A DNA stretch of 35,115 nt from an uncultured Opitutales bacterium (GTDB taxonomy: Bacteria > Verrucomicrobiota > Verrucomicrobiia > Opitutales > Intestinicryptomonadaceae), in the NCBI GenBank assembly GCA_900546565.1, contig URDC01000015.1, forward strand, positions 1 through 35,115, written 5' to 3'. This document shows positions 16,580 to 25,139 of this stretch, piece after piece; position 1 is the stretch's first letter; the number at the start of each line of letters is the position of its first letter. Made by a program: the position numbers and the translations under genes. A model generated the notes under the pieces. The model was not told the DNA's origin. It worked only from the letters and a program-made list of their open reading frames with translations, and ran no database searches.

Positions 16580-16688
16580 GTTCAAATTCCAACTTCAAAA
16601 ACGATTTAGAAATGTTATTTCCCGCGCCGCTTCCTGTCAATTCTTTTATACACTTGATAATTGCGCAAAATCATTTAGCGTCCGCGCA

Positions 16689-19280
16689 ATGAGAAATTTT
16701 ACAATACGATTTTTTGCCGTCTGCCTTTGCCTTTTTGCGGGGCTTGCCTGCCGTGCCGCTTTCGCGTCCGCCCAAAATTACGATACCGCAAAGCCTTGGA
16801 CGTGGTGGTGGATTTTCGGAAACTCCGCAACGCGCGCCGACATCACTTGGCAACTCGAACACTTCAAGCGCGTCGGCATCGGCGGCGTCTGCATAATCCC
16901 CGTCTACGGCGAGCGCGGCGACGGGCAAAACTACGTCAAACTCTTTTCGCCCGAATTCATGCAAAATCTGTCGTTTATATCCGACGAGTGCAAACGCCTC
17001 GGGCTCGGGCTCGATATGACAATGGGCAGCGGCTGGCCGTTCGGCGGCGGATGGATTGACGCCGCTCACTCGTCGAAAAAAATGTCGCCCGATTTTACCG
17101 CCGCTCCCACGGGTTTCAAAGTCAAACGCGCTGCCCCAGGGGGCGAGGGCTTTGCAATCGACCCGTTCAGCCCCGAGTCCTGTGCAATCCATAGCGGGGT
17201 TGTAAAAGACGCCTTCGCGCCTTTCGCAAAAAAACGGCTTCTGCGAGCGTTCTTCAACGATTCCTACGAGTTTTATGACGCAAATTTTACCGACAATTTT
17301 TTCGAAAAATTCGCCGAACTGCGCGGCTACGACTTGCGCCCATTCGCGCCCGAACTCTTCTCTCGCTCCGCCGCCGCCCCGCAAAAACAGGGTCTTTCCG
17401 ACGACGCCCGCGCCCGTCTTTGGCAGGACTACCACGAAACAATCGCCGACCTGCTCTATTTCGGAATGACGAAGTCCTTCGTCGAAACTTCGCATTCGCT
17501 CAGCTTTAAAAGCGTCAATCAGGCGCACGGCTCGCCCGCGAACATAATCGACCTCTACGCCGCCGCCGACATTCCCGAAACCGAGTCGTTCGGCGCGAGC
17601 GAATTTTCCATTCCCGAACTCGAGCCCGACCCCGAGTATCCCGCCGCGCAGTTCGGCCGCCCCAACCGCGAAATGTTCCGCTTTGCCGCCTCCGCCGCGC
17701 ATTTGACGGGCAAAAAGCTTGTCGCCTCCGAGTCCTGCACTTGGCTTGCAAACCACTTCCGCGTTTCGCTCAGACAGATAAAGCCCGAACTCGACAAACT
17801 CTGGACGGGCGGCATAAACCACGTCTTCTACCACGGCACGCCCTACACGCCGCGTTCCAAGCCGTTTCCGGGGCGGCTCTTCTACGCGTCTACGAACTTT
17901 TCGCACACTTCGCACTTCGCGGAATTCTACCCCGAACTCAACGCCTACGTTCGGCGCGTTCAGGAGATTTTGCAGTCTTCCGCGCCCGACAACGACCTCT
18001 TGGTCTACTTCCCGATTCGCGAGTTTTGGCGCGGTTCGGGCGGCGCAAAACACGTCCTGTTCTTCGACGTCCACAAGGCAGACTTCTGGCTCGACCGCGC
18101 CCCGAAATTCAAAAAACTCCTGCGCGAATTAAGCGGCGGCGGCTATTGCTACGACTTCGTTTCAGACAGACTTCTCGAAAACCTGCGCGTCGAAGACGGC
18201 GTTATAAAATCGGGCAATTCTCAATACCGCGCGTTGCTCGTGCCCGAGTGCTCGGGCTTGCCGATTTCGACGTTCGCGCAGCTCAAACGCTTGGCGGATT
18301 CGGGCGCAAAAATCGTCTTCCAAAACGCCGTCGCCTCCGACGTTTCGGGCTACGGCAACATCGAAACGCGCCGCGCCGAACTCCGAAAACTCGCGCCGCA
18401 AACTTGGCAGGACAAATACGCAAACGTGAAGGCGGGCGCGGATTTTTGCGCGTTGCTCGACGCGTTTTCGGTTCGCGCCGAAAAATCGCTCGCGGCGCAA
18501 AAGCTCGATTTCATGCGGCTTAGACGGGACGGGACTGCCGTATATTTCGTCGCCAACCAAAACGAAAAATTCGGCGCGGGAACTATTTCGTTCGCCTCCG
18601 GAAATAAATATGTCGAAATCTACGACCCTTTGCGCAACGCCCGCTACGCGCCGCCTTCCGCAGCGCCCGCGCCCCGCGCAAATTGCGCCGAAATCCGCCT
18701 GCGCTCGGGCGAAAGCGCGTTCGCATTCGTCCTCCCCGAGCCGTCAAAAGCCCCGCTGCGCGCCGTGCCGCAACAGACTGATTGCGTAAAAATCGGCGGC
18801 GTCTGGAAAGTGGAATTTTTAAAGCCGTTCCTGCCCGAAGCGGAAATTCCCGAGCCAATCAAAACTTCGGAATTGAAAAGTTGGACTGAATTTTCCGTCG
18901 CCGCAGCCTCGTTTTCGGGAGTCGCCCGCTATACGACGACATTCGAGGTCGCCGACCCGAACGCCGCCTACGCCCTGCATTTAAACGGCGTCCGCGACGC
19001 CGCCAAAGTTCGCGTAAACGGCGGGGATATCGGCTCTGCGTGGTGCGTCCCCTTCGTTCTCGAAATTCCGCGCGGCGTCTTGAAGCGCGAAAACACGCTC
19101 GAAATCGACGTTTACAGCAATTCGCTCAACGCCGTCCGCGAGCTTGCCCGACGCGACAAAAACTGGAATTACGGCAACCGCATAGTCGACATCACCTACC
19201 GCACCTACGACGCCGCGTCGAAACAGCCCGAACCCTCGGGGCTCTTGCAGCCGCCGACACTCGTCAAATACAAAGATTGA
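16689..19280 (+). CDS. Secreted GH106-like alpha-L-rhamnosidase
   Basis: An 863-residue protein. Start at the ATG at 16689 gives MRNFTIRFFAVCLCLFAGLA, a signal peptide; an upstream ATG at 16521 would hide it behind 56 residues. The opening KPWTWWWIFGNSATRADITWQLE, the GVCIIPVYG segment and MGSGWPFGGGWID are characteristic of family 106 glycoside hydrolases. Residues 345-352 (LVASESCT; Glu348) and the following GGINHVFYHGTPYTPR resemble the catalytic (beta/alpha)8 core. A galactose-binding-like beta-sandwich closes the protein (about 760-863, with YALHLNGVRDAAKVRVNG and GNRIVDITYRTYD). Family members release L-rhamnose from plant or microbial polysaccharides such as rhamnogalacturonan. Periplasmic or exported. 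Confidence 0.87.
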   Translation: MRNFTIRFFAVCLCLFAGLACRAAFASAQNYDTAKPWTWWWIFGNSATRADITWQLEHFKRVGIGGVCIIPVYGERGDGQNYVKLFSPEFMQNLSFISDECKRLGLGLDMTMGSGWPFGGGWIDAAHSSKKMSPDFTAAPTGFKVKRAAPGGEGFAIDPFSPESCAIHSGVVKDAFAPFAKKRLLRAFFNDSYEFYDANFTDNFFEKFAELRGYDLRPFAPELFSRSAAAPQKQGLSDDARARLWQDYHETIADLLYFGMTKSFVETSHSLSFKSVNQAHGSPANIIDLYAAADIPETESFGASEFSIPELEPDPEYPAAQFGRPNREMFRFAASAAHLTGKKLVASESCTWLANHFRVSLRQIKPELDKLWTGGINHVFYHGTPYTPRSKPFPGRLFYASTNFSHTSHFAEFYPELNAYVRRVQEILQSSAPDNDLLVYFPIREFWRGSGGAKHVLFFDVHKADFWLDRAPKFKKLLRELSGGGYCYDFVSDRLLENLRVEDGVIKSGNSQYRALLVPECSGLPISTFAQLKRLADSGAKIVFQNAVASDVSGYGNIETRRAELRKLAPQTWQDKYANVKAGADFCALLDAFSVRAEKSLAAQKLDFMRLRRDGTAVYFVANQNEKFGAGTISFASGNKYVEIYDPLRNARYAPPSAAPAPRANCAEIRLRSGESAFAFVLPEPSKAPLRAVPQQTDCVKIGGVWKVEFLKPFLPEAEIPEPIKTSELKSWTEFSVAAASFSGVARYTTTFEVADPNAAYALHLNGVRDAAKVRVNGGDIGSAWCVPFVLEIPRGVLKRENTLEIDVYSNSLNAVRELARRDKNWNYGNRIVDITYRTYDAASKQPEPSGLLQPPTLVKYKD

Positions 19281-19348
19281 CCGCCCAGTCGCGTATCCGC
19301 ACCGCCCGCGCAACTCCCGTTCGCCCGCGCCGATTTTTCCCGAAGAAC

Positions 19349-19382
19349 AAAAAAAGGCAGTGATTTCCGCCCGCCTTTTTTT
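19349..19382. terminator. Bidirectional terminator candidate between convergent genes
   Basis: AAAAAAAGGC (19349-19358) pairs with GCCTTTTTTT (19373-19382) around a 14-base loop. It gives a T run on both strands between the convergent GH106 gene and the lpoB-like gene. The GC part of the stem is only three pairs, so strength is uncertain. Confidence 0.6.
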
Positions 19383-19483
19383 GATTCTACGCGCTGTTTC
19401 GCTTCGGGTGTCGGACGGCATAACCAAAAATCAACACAGCCCGCGCCCGCCAGTTTGCGCCGGTCAAACCGCCCGCGCCGCAA

Positions 19484-20056
19484 TCACAGCCCGAATGTCC
19501 CTTTTTTCTGCTGCTTGGTAATCTGCTTTTCGCCCTGCCAAACAATGTCGCCGTCGTAGTTTACCTCCACAAAGAACGTGTAGGTTACTTCGCGCATCGA
19601 CGAGTTCGACTCCCTGTCTTCCAGAATCTTTCCCGTCAGCGTAATTTGGGGCAGGGGGATTTTCCTCCCCGTAGCCTCCGCCCGCTGCTTCGCCAAATTC
19701 TGCGTGGCCGCATCCGATGAAACCGCCCGCGCCTTGCCCGAATTGTTCAGGGCGATACAGATTTTCTTCGTCAGCATATCGACGTCCACGACTTCCGACG
19801 TCCCGTTTTCGACGCGGCTAACCAAAAGCCTAATGGGCTTCGGTTCGCTGATTTTGTCGAGCGCGCCCGACGAAATCAGCTCGTTTACAATCGAGGCAAC
19901 CGCCGCGTTCCAGTCGGCAATGTTGATTTTGTTCGCCGATACAATCGCCCGCGCGCCGCCCGAGTCCACATAACGCGCGTTTTCGTCGCCCGCGCAGCCC
20001 GCCAAAGTCGCAAGCGACGCCGCCGCGAAAACCGAAGCCAAAAATCTGTATTTCAT
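19484..20056 (-). CDS. lpoB: LpoB-like penicillin-binding-protein activator lipoprotein
   Basis: A 190-residue lipoprotein with lipobox LAGC (Cys21). The mature domain, with ADWNAAVASIVNELISSGALDKI, PIRLLVSRVENGTSEVVDVDML and ITLTGKILEDRESNSSMREVTYTF, follows the LpoB family pattern of about 190 residues. In E. coli LpoB spans from the outer membrane and activates the peptidoglycan synthase PBP1b. It is last in the triad COG3014-YcfL-LpoB; the E. coli ycfL-lpoB pair shows the same order. An AAGG ribosome site is seven bases before the ATG. Function inferred from family and synteny. Confidence 0.85.
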   Translation of the reverse strand: MKYRFLASVFAAASLATLAGCAGDENARYVDSGGARAIVSANKINIADWNAAVASIVNELISSGALDKISEPKPIRLLVSRVENGTSEVVDVDMLTKKICIALNNSGKARAVSSDAATQNLAKQRAEATGRKIPLPQITLTGKILEDRESNSSMREVTYTFFVEVNYDGDIVWQGEKQITKQQKKGTFGL

Positions 20057-20078
20057 ATAAAACCTTTGTTGACAATTT

Positions 20079-20501
20079 TTAATATTCCCTCACGTCCTCC
20101 AAAAGACGCAGTGTAAAATCCGACACATTCGGCGAGGGCGCGACCGCCGAAACAAAACCCGCTTCGCGCCCTTCGAGCACGAGCGTTCCGTTGTAGGACG
20201 ACTGCGACGGCAACACCATTCCGTTCTTTTTAAACCAAGTGAACTTGTAGTTTACCGCCACGTTCGACGCCGAGCGGTTTACAACCTTCGCCTGAATTTT
20301 CAAAAGCCCGCCCTCGCGCGATTCTATTATTTCCGCGACGTGCGCAATCCGCGCAAGCGTCAAATCGGTAATCACGCGTTTGTCTTTTACCACGCTCTTT
20401 TCGAAATCCGAGTCGGCGCGCTCGTATGTGTTGACCGTCGAACACCCCGCAAGCGCGGCTATTGCCGCCGCCGCGAAAAGCGAAATTTTCAAAAACCTCA
20501 T
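20079..20501 (-). CDS. ycfL: YcfL-family (DUF1425) lipoprotein
   Basis: A 140-residue protein with lipobox LAGC (Cys20). The mature part is a beta-sandwich reading LLKIQAKVVNRSASNVAVNYKF, TWFKKNGMVLPSQSSYNGTLVLEGREAGFVSAVAPSPNVSDFTL in pieces, matching the DUF1425 consensus 'vQv.l.N.s..~.l~YrF~W~D~~G'. It starts two bases after the COG3014 stop and is followed 22 bases later by lpoB. Role unknown, but it is consistently linked to LpoB, so it probably supports the same outer-membrane-anchored activation system. Confidence 0.82.
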   Translation of the reverse strand: MRFLKISLFAAAAIAALAGCSTVNTYERADSDFEKSVVKDKRVITDLTLARIAHVAEIIESREGGLLKIQAKVVNRSASNVAVNYKFTWFKKNGMVLPSQSSYNGTLVLEGREAGFVSAVAPSPNVSDFTLRLLEDVREY

Positions 20502-20502
20502 A

Positions 20503-21975
20503 TCAATCCTTTGTGTTTTTAGTTGTGAGCGTCGCGCCGAAAGAAAACGGCCTTAAAATCGTCTTTCCCTCCGCCGACATACGCTTTGCAAAGACAATGT
20601 TCGTTCCCTTCGGATTCACGTTGACCACTGCCCCCGCAATGACAAGTCTACCGTCTGACGGCGTTGGGATTTTTGCAAGCTTAATTTGCTTCGGAAGCGT
20701 CGTCCACGTGCGCAGGTCGGCGTCGTTTACAAGTCCCTGCAAGACCGAACCGCCGATGTTTACGAGTATCGAATAGTCGCCCGCCGCCCGCGCTGCAAAG
20801 TATTGCGCCGCCGCCTTTGCCGCCGACCCCGCAATGGTAGTTGTTATTACATACGGTAGATTTATGTCGAATTCGTTTTGAATGATACTGTCCATATCCG
20901 AAATGACATCGAATCCAACATTCGGATACGATTGGATTTCGAGCGACGCCTTGAAAGAGTCGTTTTTGCGCAAATACGGAAAGTTCGCGTGCACGCTCGG
21001 CAGATCGCGCGAAATCAGATAAAGCGGCAGGTCGAGTCTGAACTGCCCGCGCGCGGGCGCGACGCCCGTCTCGAAAACGACGTAAGTGAAATCGCCCATC
21101 GAATCCGCCGCGCCGCCCGCGAATTTCCGCGCCGCCGCATAGTCGGAATTTACAACCGCCGACTTCCCGCCGAGCATCTCCGCGCAGATTCTGAACATAG
21201 CCTCCGCAGTGTCCCTGTCCGATTGCGACCGCGCCGCGTTTGCAAAAAACACCCCGCCGAGCCAGTATCCGAAGGGATTGGCGTAGATGTTCGCAGCCTG
21301 CTGCAAAGCCTGCGCGCGCTCGGCGTATCCCGCCCCGTAAATGCGCGCAAGTCCGCTTTTAACCGAGCCGACATTCGCAAGCCCCGCCGAAGTTTTCGCC
21401 GCGGCGTTTTTGGTCTTCGCCTCTTTCATGGCATTCGCCCGCGCCTCTATCCGAGCCGAATTTTCGCGCTTTGCCTCGGCCTGAAAATTCGCAAGCCGCT
21501 TCAATTCGACCCGCGCCCTGTCGAGCCTCCCGAGCTCCATATAGTTCATCGACTGGTAAACGCAGAGCATAATTTTGTCGTAGTTGTAACCCTTGTAGGG
21601 CACAAAACTGCGGTTCGCCAAAACGGCGGCAGCCTCTTCGCAGAGCCTGTATTCGGGCTCGGACTCGAACCCGCGGATTTTTTCGAACGCCCTGTCGAAG
21701 GCGTCAACACTGCGCTTGAAATCGCCGTTTGCGCGCGCCGCCGCACCCTCTTCGAGCAGCCATACGAGAGCGTCGCCGCCGTCGGAATTCTTTTCGGAAC
21801 GCGCCGCGGCTTCGCGCTCGGCCACTTCGGTGTCGCCCAGATTCCAGTGCGCTCGAAGATTTTTGGTGTCGTCCGAATACGTGGCGCAACCGCCCGCGCA
21901 GGCCGCGAAAAACCCGACTGCCGCAAGCGCGGCGGCAAAAAAACCGCTGAAAAATCCTGTCCGCCTAAATTGCAC
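20503..21975 (-). CDS. COG3014-family lipoprotein with helical repeats
   Basis: A 490-residue protein with a long hydrophobic leader ending in AGGC (Cys30; Cys26 also possible). It has TPR-like helical segments at about 60-200 (GDALVWLLEEGAAARANGDF, YQSMNYMELGRLDRARVEL). A C-terminal region follows with YVVFETGVAPARGQFRLDLP, NEFDINLPYVITTTIAGSAAKAAAQ and TWTTLPKQIKLAKIP. This matches COG3014 proteins found directly upstream of ycfL-lpoB in Gammaproteobacteria. The start is a GTG with no clear ribosome site, so it may be translated weakly or from a leaderless-like message. Function unknown; proposed envelope scaffold for the LpoB system. Confidence 0.82.
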   Translation of the reverse strand: MQFRRTGFFSGFFAAALAAVGFFAACAGGCATYSDDTKNLRAHWNLGDTEVAEREAAARSEKNSDGGDALVWLLEEGAAARANGDFKRSVDAFDRAFEKIRGFESEPEYRLCEEAAAVLANRSFVPYKGYNYDKIMLCVYQSMNYMELGRLDRARVELKRLANFQAEAKRENSARIEARANAMKEAKTKNAAAKTSAGLANVGSVKSGLARIYGAGYAERAQALQQAANIYANPFGYWLGGVFFANAARSQSDRDTAEAMFRICAEMLGGKSAVVNSDYAAARKFAGGAADSMGDFTYVVFETGVAPARGQFRLDLPLYLISRDLPSVHANFPYLRKNDSFKASLEIQSYPNVGFDVISDMDSIIQNEFDINLPYVITTTIAGSAAKAAAQYFAARAAGDYSILVNIGGSVLQGLVNDADLRTWTTLPKQIKLAKIPTPSDGRLVIAGAVVNVNPKGTNIVFAKRMSAEGKTILRPFSFGATLTTKNTKD

Positions 21976-22020
21976 AAATAAAAAATACGTCTGCGAGTTT
22001 GCGTAAAAAAACGCGCGGCG

Positions 22021-22449
22021 TCAAATGGAATAGTCGTCGACGCAGCCCGAGCCGTTTATGATGTCCTGCAACGTGATGTGCTCGAAAACACTTCTGATTC
22101 GGTCGTTTATTCCGCACCACGTCTGCCGCGCCGCGCAGTTGGGCGACTTTTTGCATTTTTTAGGGCACGCCACACAGTCGACAATCGAAACCGGCCCTTC
22201 CATCGCCTCTATAATTTCGAGCATCGTGATGTGCATGGGCTTGCGCCTCAACTTGTAGCCGCCGCCCGCGCCGCGAATCGAGTAAATCATACCCGCCTTG
22301 CGCAGCGCGATAATCAGCCTGCTTACATATTTAAGCGACAAATCCTGCGCCTTGCATATCTGGCTAATCATTCGAGGGTCTTCGCTGTCGTGCATTGCAA
22401 TGTCCATCATTATGCGCAGCCCGTATCTGCCTTTTGTCGAAATTTTCAT
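22021..22449 (-). CDS. Rrf2-family (IscR-like) transcriptional regulator
   Basis: A 142-residue winged-helix protein opening MKISTKGRYGLRIMMDIAMH, the hallmark Rrf2 N-terminus. GAGGGYKLRR forms the wing. Five cysteines cluster at 92, 95, 99, 105 and 112 (DCVACPKKCKKSPNC..WC), consistent with Fe-S cluster binding, though the spacing differs from E. coli IscR (92, 98, 104). Members sense iron-sulfur, cysteine or redox status. Its nearest targets could be itself, the downstream lipoprotein triad (45 bases on) or metY upstream. No isc/suf genes are in the window. Confidence 0.9.
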   Translation of the reverse strand: MKISTKGRYGLRIMMDIAMHDSEDPRMISQICKAQDLSLKYVSRLIIALRKAGMIYSIRGAGGGYKLRRKPMHITMLEIIEAMEGPVSIVDCVACPKKCKKSPNCAARQTWCGINDRIRSVFEHITLQDIINGSGCVDDYSI

Positions 22450-22511
22450 ACTTCAAACACTACCAAAAAAGGGGTTATTGTCCAGAAAAAACGCGGACGC
22501 CGATTCGCTTT

Positions 22512-22539
22512 AATTCGCGCCCCCTGCCGCCCGCGAATT
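22512..22539. other. 8-bp perfect hairpin upstream of the Rrf2 regulator
   Basis: AATTCGCG (22512-22519) and CGCGAATT (22532-22539) pair around a 12-base C-rich loop. No T run follows on either strand, so it is a weak terminator candidate at best. It lies in the 126-base gap between the esterase stop and the Rrf2 start and could be an operator or 5' leader structure. Confidence 0.35.
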
Positions 22540-22575
22540 TTGCGCCCTCCGATGTCGCCGCAGCCGCCCGCCGCC

Positions 22576-23625
22576 TCACTCGGCTTTTACGAATGCCGAC
22601 GCTTCGGCGAGCGCAGTTTGATACGCATTGTCCATCCCGTCCTGCGTGATGTATATGTGCGTCGCGCCTTCCAAGCATACATAGCGCGCCCTGACGTCTG
22701 CGGCTTTCAGCAGCGCGTAAAATTCCGCCGCCTCCGAGCGCAGAATGTCGCATTCCGACACAATCAAAAGCGTCCGCGGCAGCCCGCGCAAATTCCTGCC
22801 GAAAAGCGACGCGGCTTCCTTCGCCTCCTTAGTCGGGGCATACGCGTTTATGTAGAGCTTCATCAGCTTGCCGTTGAGGCAGAATTTTTCGCCGAAGAGT
22901 TTCGCGCTTTCGCGCTCCGACGGACGCAAATCCAGCGCGGGATAGAACGCGATTACCCCCGCGGGCTTCACTTCCGCCGAATCGTCGTCGCGAATGTCGA
23001 TGGCAAGCGATAAAGCCAAATGTCCGCCCGCGCTGTCTCCGCCGACGAAGGTTTTTCCCGCCGAGCCGCCCAAAATTTCCGCGTGTTTTACAACCCAGCC
23101 GAAGGCCGTTTTCGCGTCTTCGTTCGCGGCGGGGAAGGGGTGCTCGGGTGCGAGCCGATAGTCGGGCGCGACAACCACCGCGTCGTTTTTCAGCGCGAAG
23201 TCGCGGCAAAACCGCTCGCAGTTTTCGGGGCTGTTTATCGTCCAGCCGCCGCCGTGCAGATAAAGCAGAATCGCGCGCGATTGCGACAGGTTCGTCTTCG
23301 GTGTGTAGATTCTAAGCCGCAGCTTCGCGCCGCCGCAGCCCGTTTCGGACGCTCCGCCTTCCGCGCTTTGCGCCGCGCCCGAGCCGCCGCGCCCGATGAA
23401 TTCGTCGTCGACAAACACGTCCGACAAGTCGTGCGTCGAAACCCTGCGCGAGGCGCGGATTTTTTCAAGCTCCGCAACGTCTCCGTTTTGCGCCGCCAAA
23501 ATCGCGCGCCGCTGCGCCGCCGCAAAATCTGGCGGGAGCTTCGCAATGAACGCCGCAGCCTCCGTCGACGCCCGCGCCTGCACAAACGGACGTTCGACAT
23601 CGCTAAAAGTGTAGTAATTTTCCAT
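22576..23625 (-). CDS. HSL-type alpha/beta-hydrolase (esterase/lipase)
   Basis: A 349-residue cytoplasmic enzyme of the hormone-sensitive-lipase family. It shows the oxyanion motif HGGGW (124-128), nucleophile Ser198 in GGDSAGGH, Asp293 in SECDILRSEA and His323 in GATHIYI: a full triad. Residues 77-100 are a glycine/serine/alanine-rich insert between the cap and the core, unusual for the family and possibly a flexible loop. No signal peptide. Substrate unknown; such enzymes hydrolyse short acyl esters, so it could remove acetyl groups from glycans used by the GH106 locus, but no direct evidence links them. It lies after a terminator, so it probably has its own promoter. Confidence 0.88.
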   Translation of the reverse strand: MENYYTFSDVERPFVQARASTEAAAFIAKLPPDFAAAQRRAILAAQNGDVAELEKIRASRRVSTHDLSDVFVDDEFIGRGGSGAAQSAEGGASETGCGGAKLRLRIYTPKTNLSQSRAILLYLHGGGWTINSPENCERFCRDFALKNDAVVVAPDYRLAPEHPFPAANEDAKTAFGWVVKHAEILGGSAGKTFVGGDSAGGHLALSLAIDIRDDDSAEVKPAGVIAFYPALDLRPSERESAKLFGEKFCLNGKLMKLYINAYAPTKEAKEAASLFGRNLRGLPRTLLIVSECDILRSEAAEFYALLKAADVRARYVCLEGATHIYITQDGMDNAYQTALAEASAFVKAE

Positions 23626-23653
23626 TCGAAAAATCCTCCGTTAAAATTTTTGC

Positions 23654-23688
23654 CTACAAAAATCGGCGGAAGTCCGAGCCTCCGCCGA
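23654..23688 (-). terminator. Terminator of metY
   Basis: TCGGCGGA (23663-23670) pairs with TCCGCCGA (23681-23688), 8 bp perfect with a 10-base loop. On the minus strand it is followed by TTTTTG. It lies 27 bases after the metY stop. Confidence 0.85.
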
Positions 23689-23714
23689 AGTGCAATACCG
23701 CGTTGAACGCGCGT

Positions 23715-24995
23715 TTACAGAACGCTGTCGAGAGCCTCCTTGATGTCGTCGATGTGCTCCAAGCCGATTGAGAGCCTGATTAACTCGGGCGTCAGACCGC
23801 TCGCCGCCTGCGCGGCTTCGTCAAGCTGCGAGTGCGACGTGCTCGACGGGTGCAGAATCAGGCTCTTCGAGTCGCCGACATTCGCCAGATTGCTGAAAAG
23901 CGGAATGTTGTCGACAATCTTTACCGCCGCGTCGTAGCCGCCCTTCACGCCGAAAACGACCATTCCGCCGAATCCGTTTTTGAGGTATTTTTGCGCCAGC
24001 GGATAGCTCGGGTCGTCCTCCAAACCGGGATAGCGAACCCACTTGACCGCCTTGTGCGCTTTCAGGAATTTCGCGACTTCGAGCGCGTTTTCGCTGTGGC
24101 GTTTTATGCGCAGCGGAAGGCTCTGCACGCCTTGCAGGAAGTTCCACGCCGCGTCGGGGGCGAGCGTCGGGCCGATGTTTCGCAGCCCGACCGTGCGCAG
24201 GCGCAAGATGAACGCCAGCGGATTGAGCTCGCCCAAGTCGTGCGCAAACCGCAGCCCGTGATACCCGCCGTCGGGATTGTTGTAGAGCGCAAATTTTTTG
24301 TCGGTCCAGTCAAAATTGCCCGCGTCCACCACGACGCCGCCGATGCCCGTTCCGTGCCCGCCAATCCACTTCGAAAGCGAGTGGATGACGATGTTTGCGC
24401 CGAAGTCAATCGAGCGTATCAGCGTAGGCGGCGTGAACGTCGCGTCGACAATCAGCGGCAGATGGAATTCCTTCGCAATTTTCGAGTAGCCTTCAATGTC
24501 CGCAACGTCAAGCACGGGGTTGCCGACGGTCTCGATGTAGATTGCCCGCGTGCGCTCGTTTATCGCCGCGCGAACCGCCGCAAAATCGTTGACATGCGTG
24601 AAACGCGTCTTGATTCCGAATTGCGGCAAAATGGCGTCGAACTGCGTATAAGTGCCGCCGTAAAGGTTGTTCGCCGAAACGAGCTCGTCGCCCTCCTTCA
24701 AAATGTTCGTGATAGTAAACGCAATCGCGGCAGTGCCCGAAGAGAGCGTCAGCGCGGCTGCTCCGCCCTCCAACGCGGCAATGCGCTTTTCGAGAACGTC
24801 GTTTGTCGGGTTCATCAGACGCGCGTAAATGTTCCCCGGCTCTTTGAGCGCGAACAAGTCCGCGCCGTGTTTCGCGCTTTTGAAGTTGAACGCGGTCGTC
24901 CTGTAAACGGGGACTGCGCGCGACAACGTCGCGGGATCGGGAACTTGCCCCGCGTGGAGTGCCAATGTTTCGGGTCTGTAATTTTTTTCGCTCAT
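23715..24995 (-). CDS. metY: O-acetyl-L-homoserine sulfhydrylase
   Basis: A 426-residue PLP enzyme of the Cys/Met metabolism family. It starts MSEKNYRPETLALHAGQVPD, a typical MetY opening. The PLP-binding lysine is Lys209 in IHSLSKWIGGHGTGIGG; LSSGTAAIAF (84-93) and DATFTPP (184-190) are other active-site segments. It makes homocysteine (or cysteine) from O-acetylhomoserine (or O-acetylserine) and sulfide. Length is normal for the family (about 425-430). An AAGGA ribosome site precedes the ATG. The 144-base upstream gap shows no SAM-riboswitch-like architecture that I can recognise. Confidence 0.94.
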   Translation of the reverse strand: MSEKNYRPETLALHAGQVPDPATLSRAVPVYRTTAFNFKSAKHGADLFALKEPGNIYARLMNPTNDVLEKRIAALEGGAAALTLSSGTAAIAFTITNILKEGDELVSANNLYGGTYTQFDAILPQFGIKTRFTHVNDFAAVRAAINERTRAIYIETVGNPVLDVADIEGYSKIAKEFHLPLIVDATFTPPTLIRSIDFGANIVIHSLSKWIGGHGTGIGGVVVDAGNFDWTDKKFALYNNPDGGYHGLRFAHDLGELNPLAFILRLRTVGLRNIGPTLAPDAAWNFLQGVQSLPLRIKRHSENALEVAKFLKAHKAVKWVRYPGLEDDPSYPLAQKYLKNGFGGMVVFGVKGGYDAAVKIVDNIPLFSNLANVGDSKSLILHPSSTSHSQLDEAAQAASGLTPELIRLSIGLEHIDDIKEALDSVL

Positions 24996-25139
24996 GATAG
25001 ATCCTTCGATTTTTCAAATGTCGGACGGCGGAAAGATTCGACTTTCATCGCGTCGGGTATGCTCCGACTGTTTTTCTTAAACTACGCCGCCAAAAAAAAA
25101 TTCTGTTTTTACTAAATTAAAAATGCCGTTTTTGTCGAT

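Noticed and set aside
23832..25115. Plus-strand open frame of 427 codons opposite metY
   Set aside because: Antisense of a well-recognised PLP enzyme; composition is rich in Arg/Val with no motif.
24996..25139. Possible SAM riboswitch before metY
   Set aside because: No kink-turn or multi-helix architecture and no terminator stem before the ATG.
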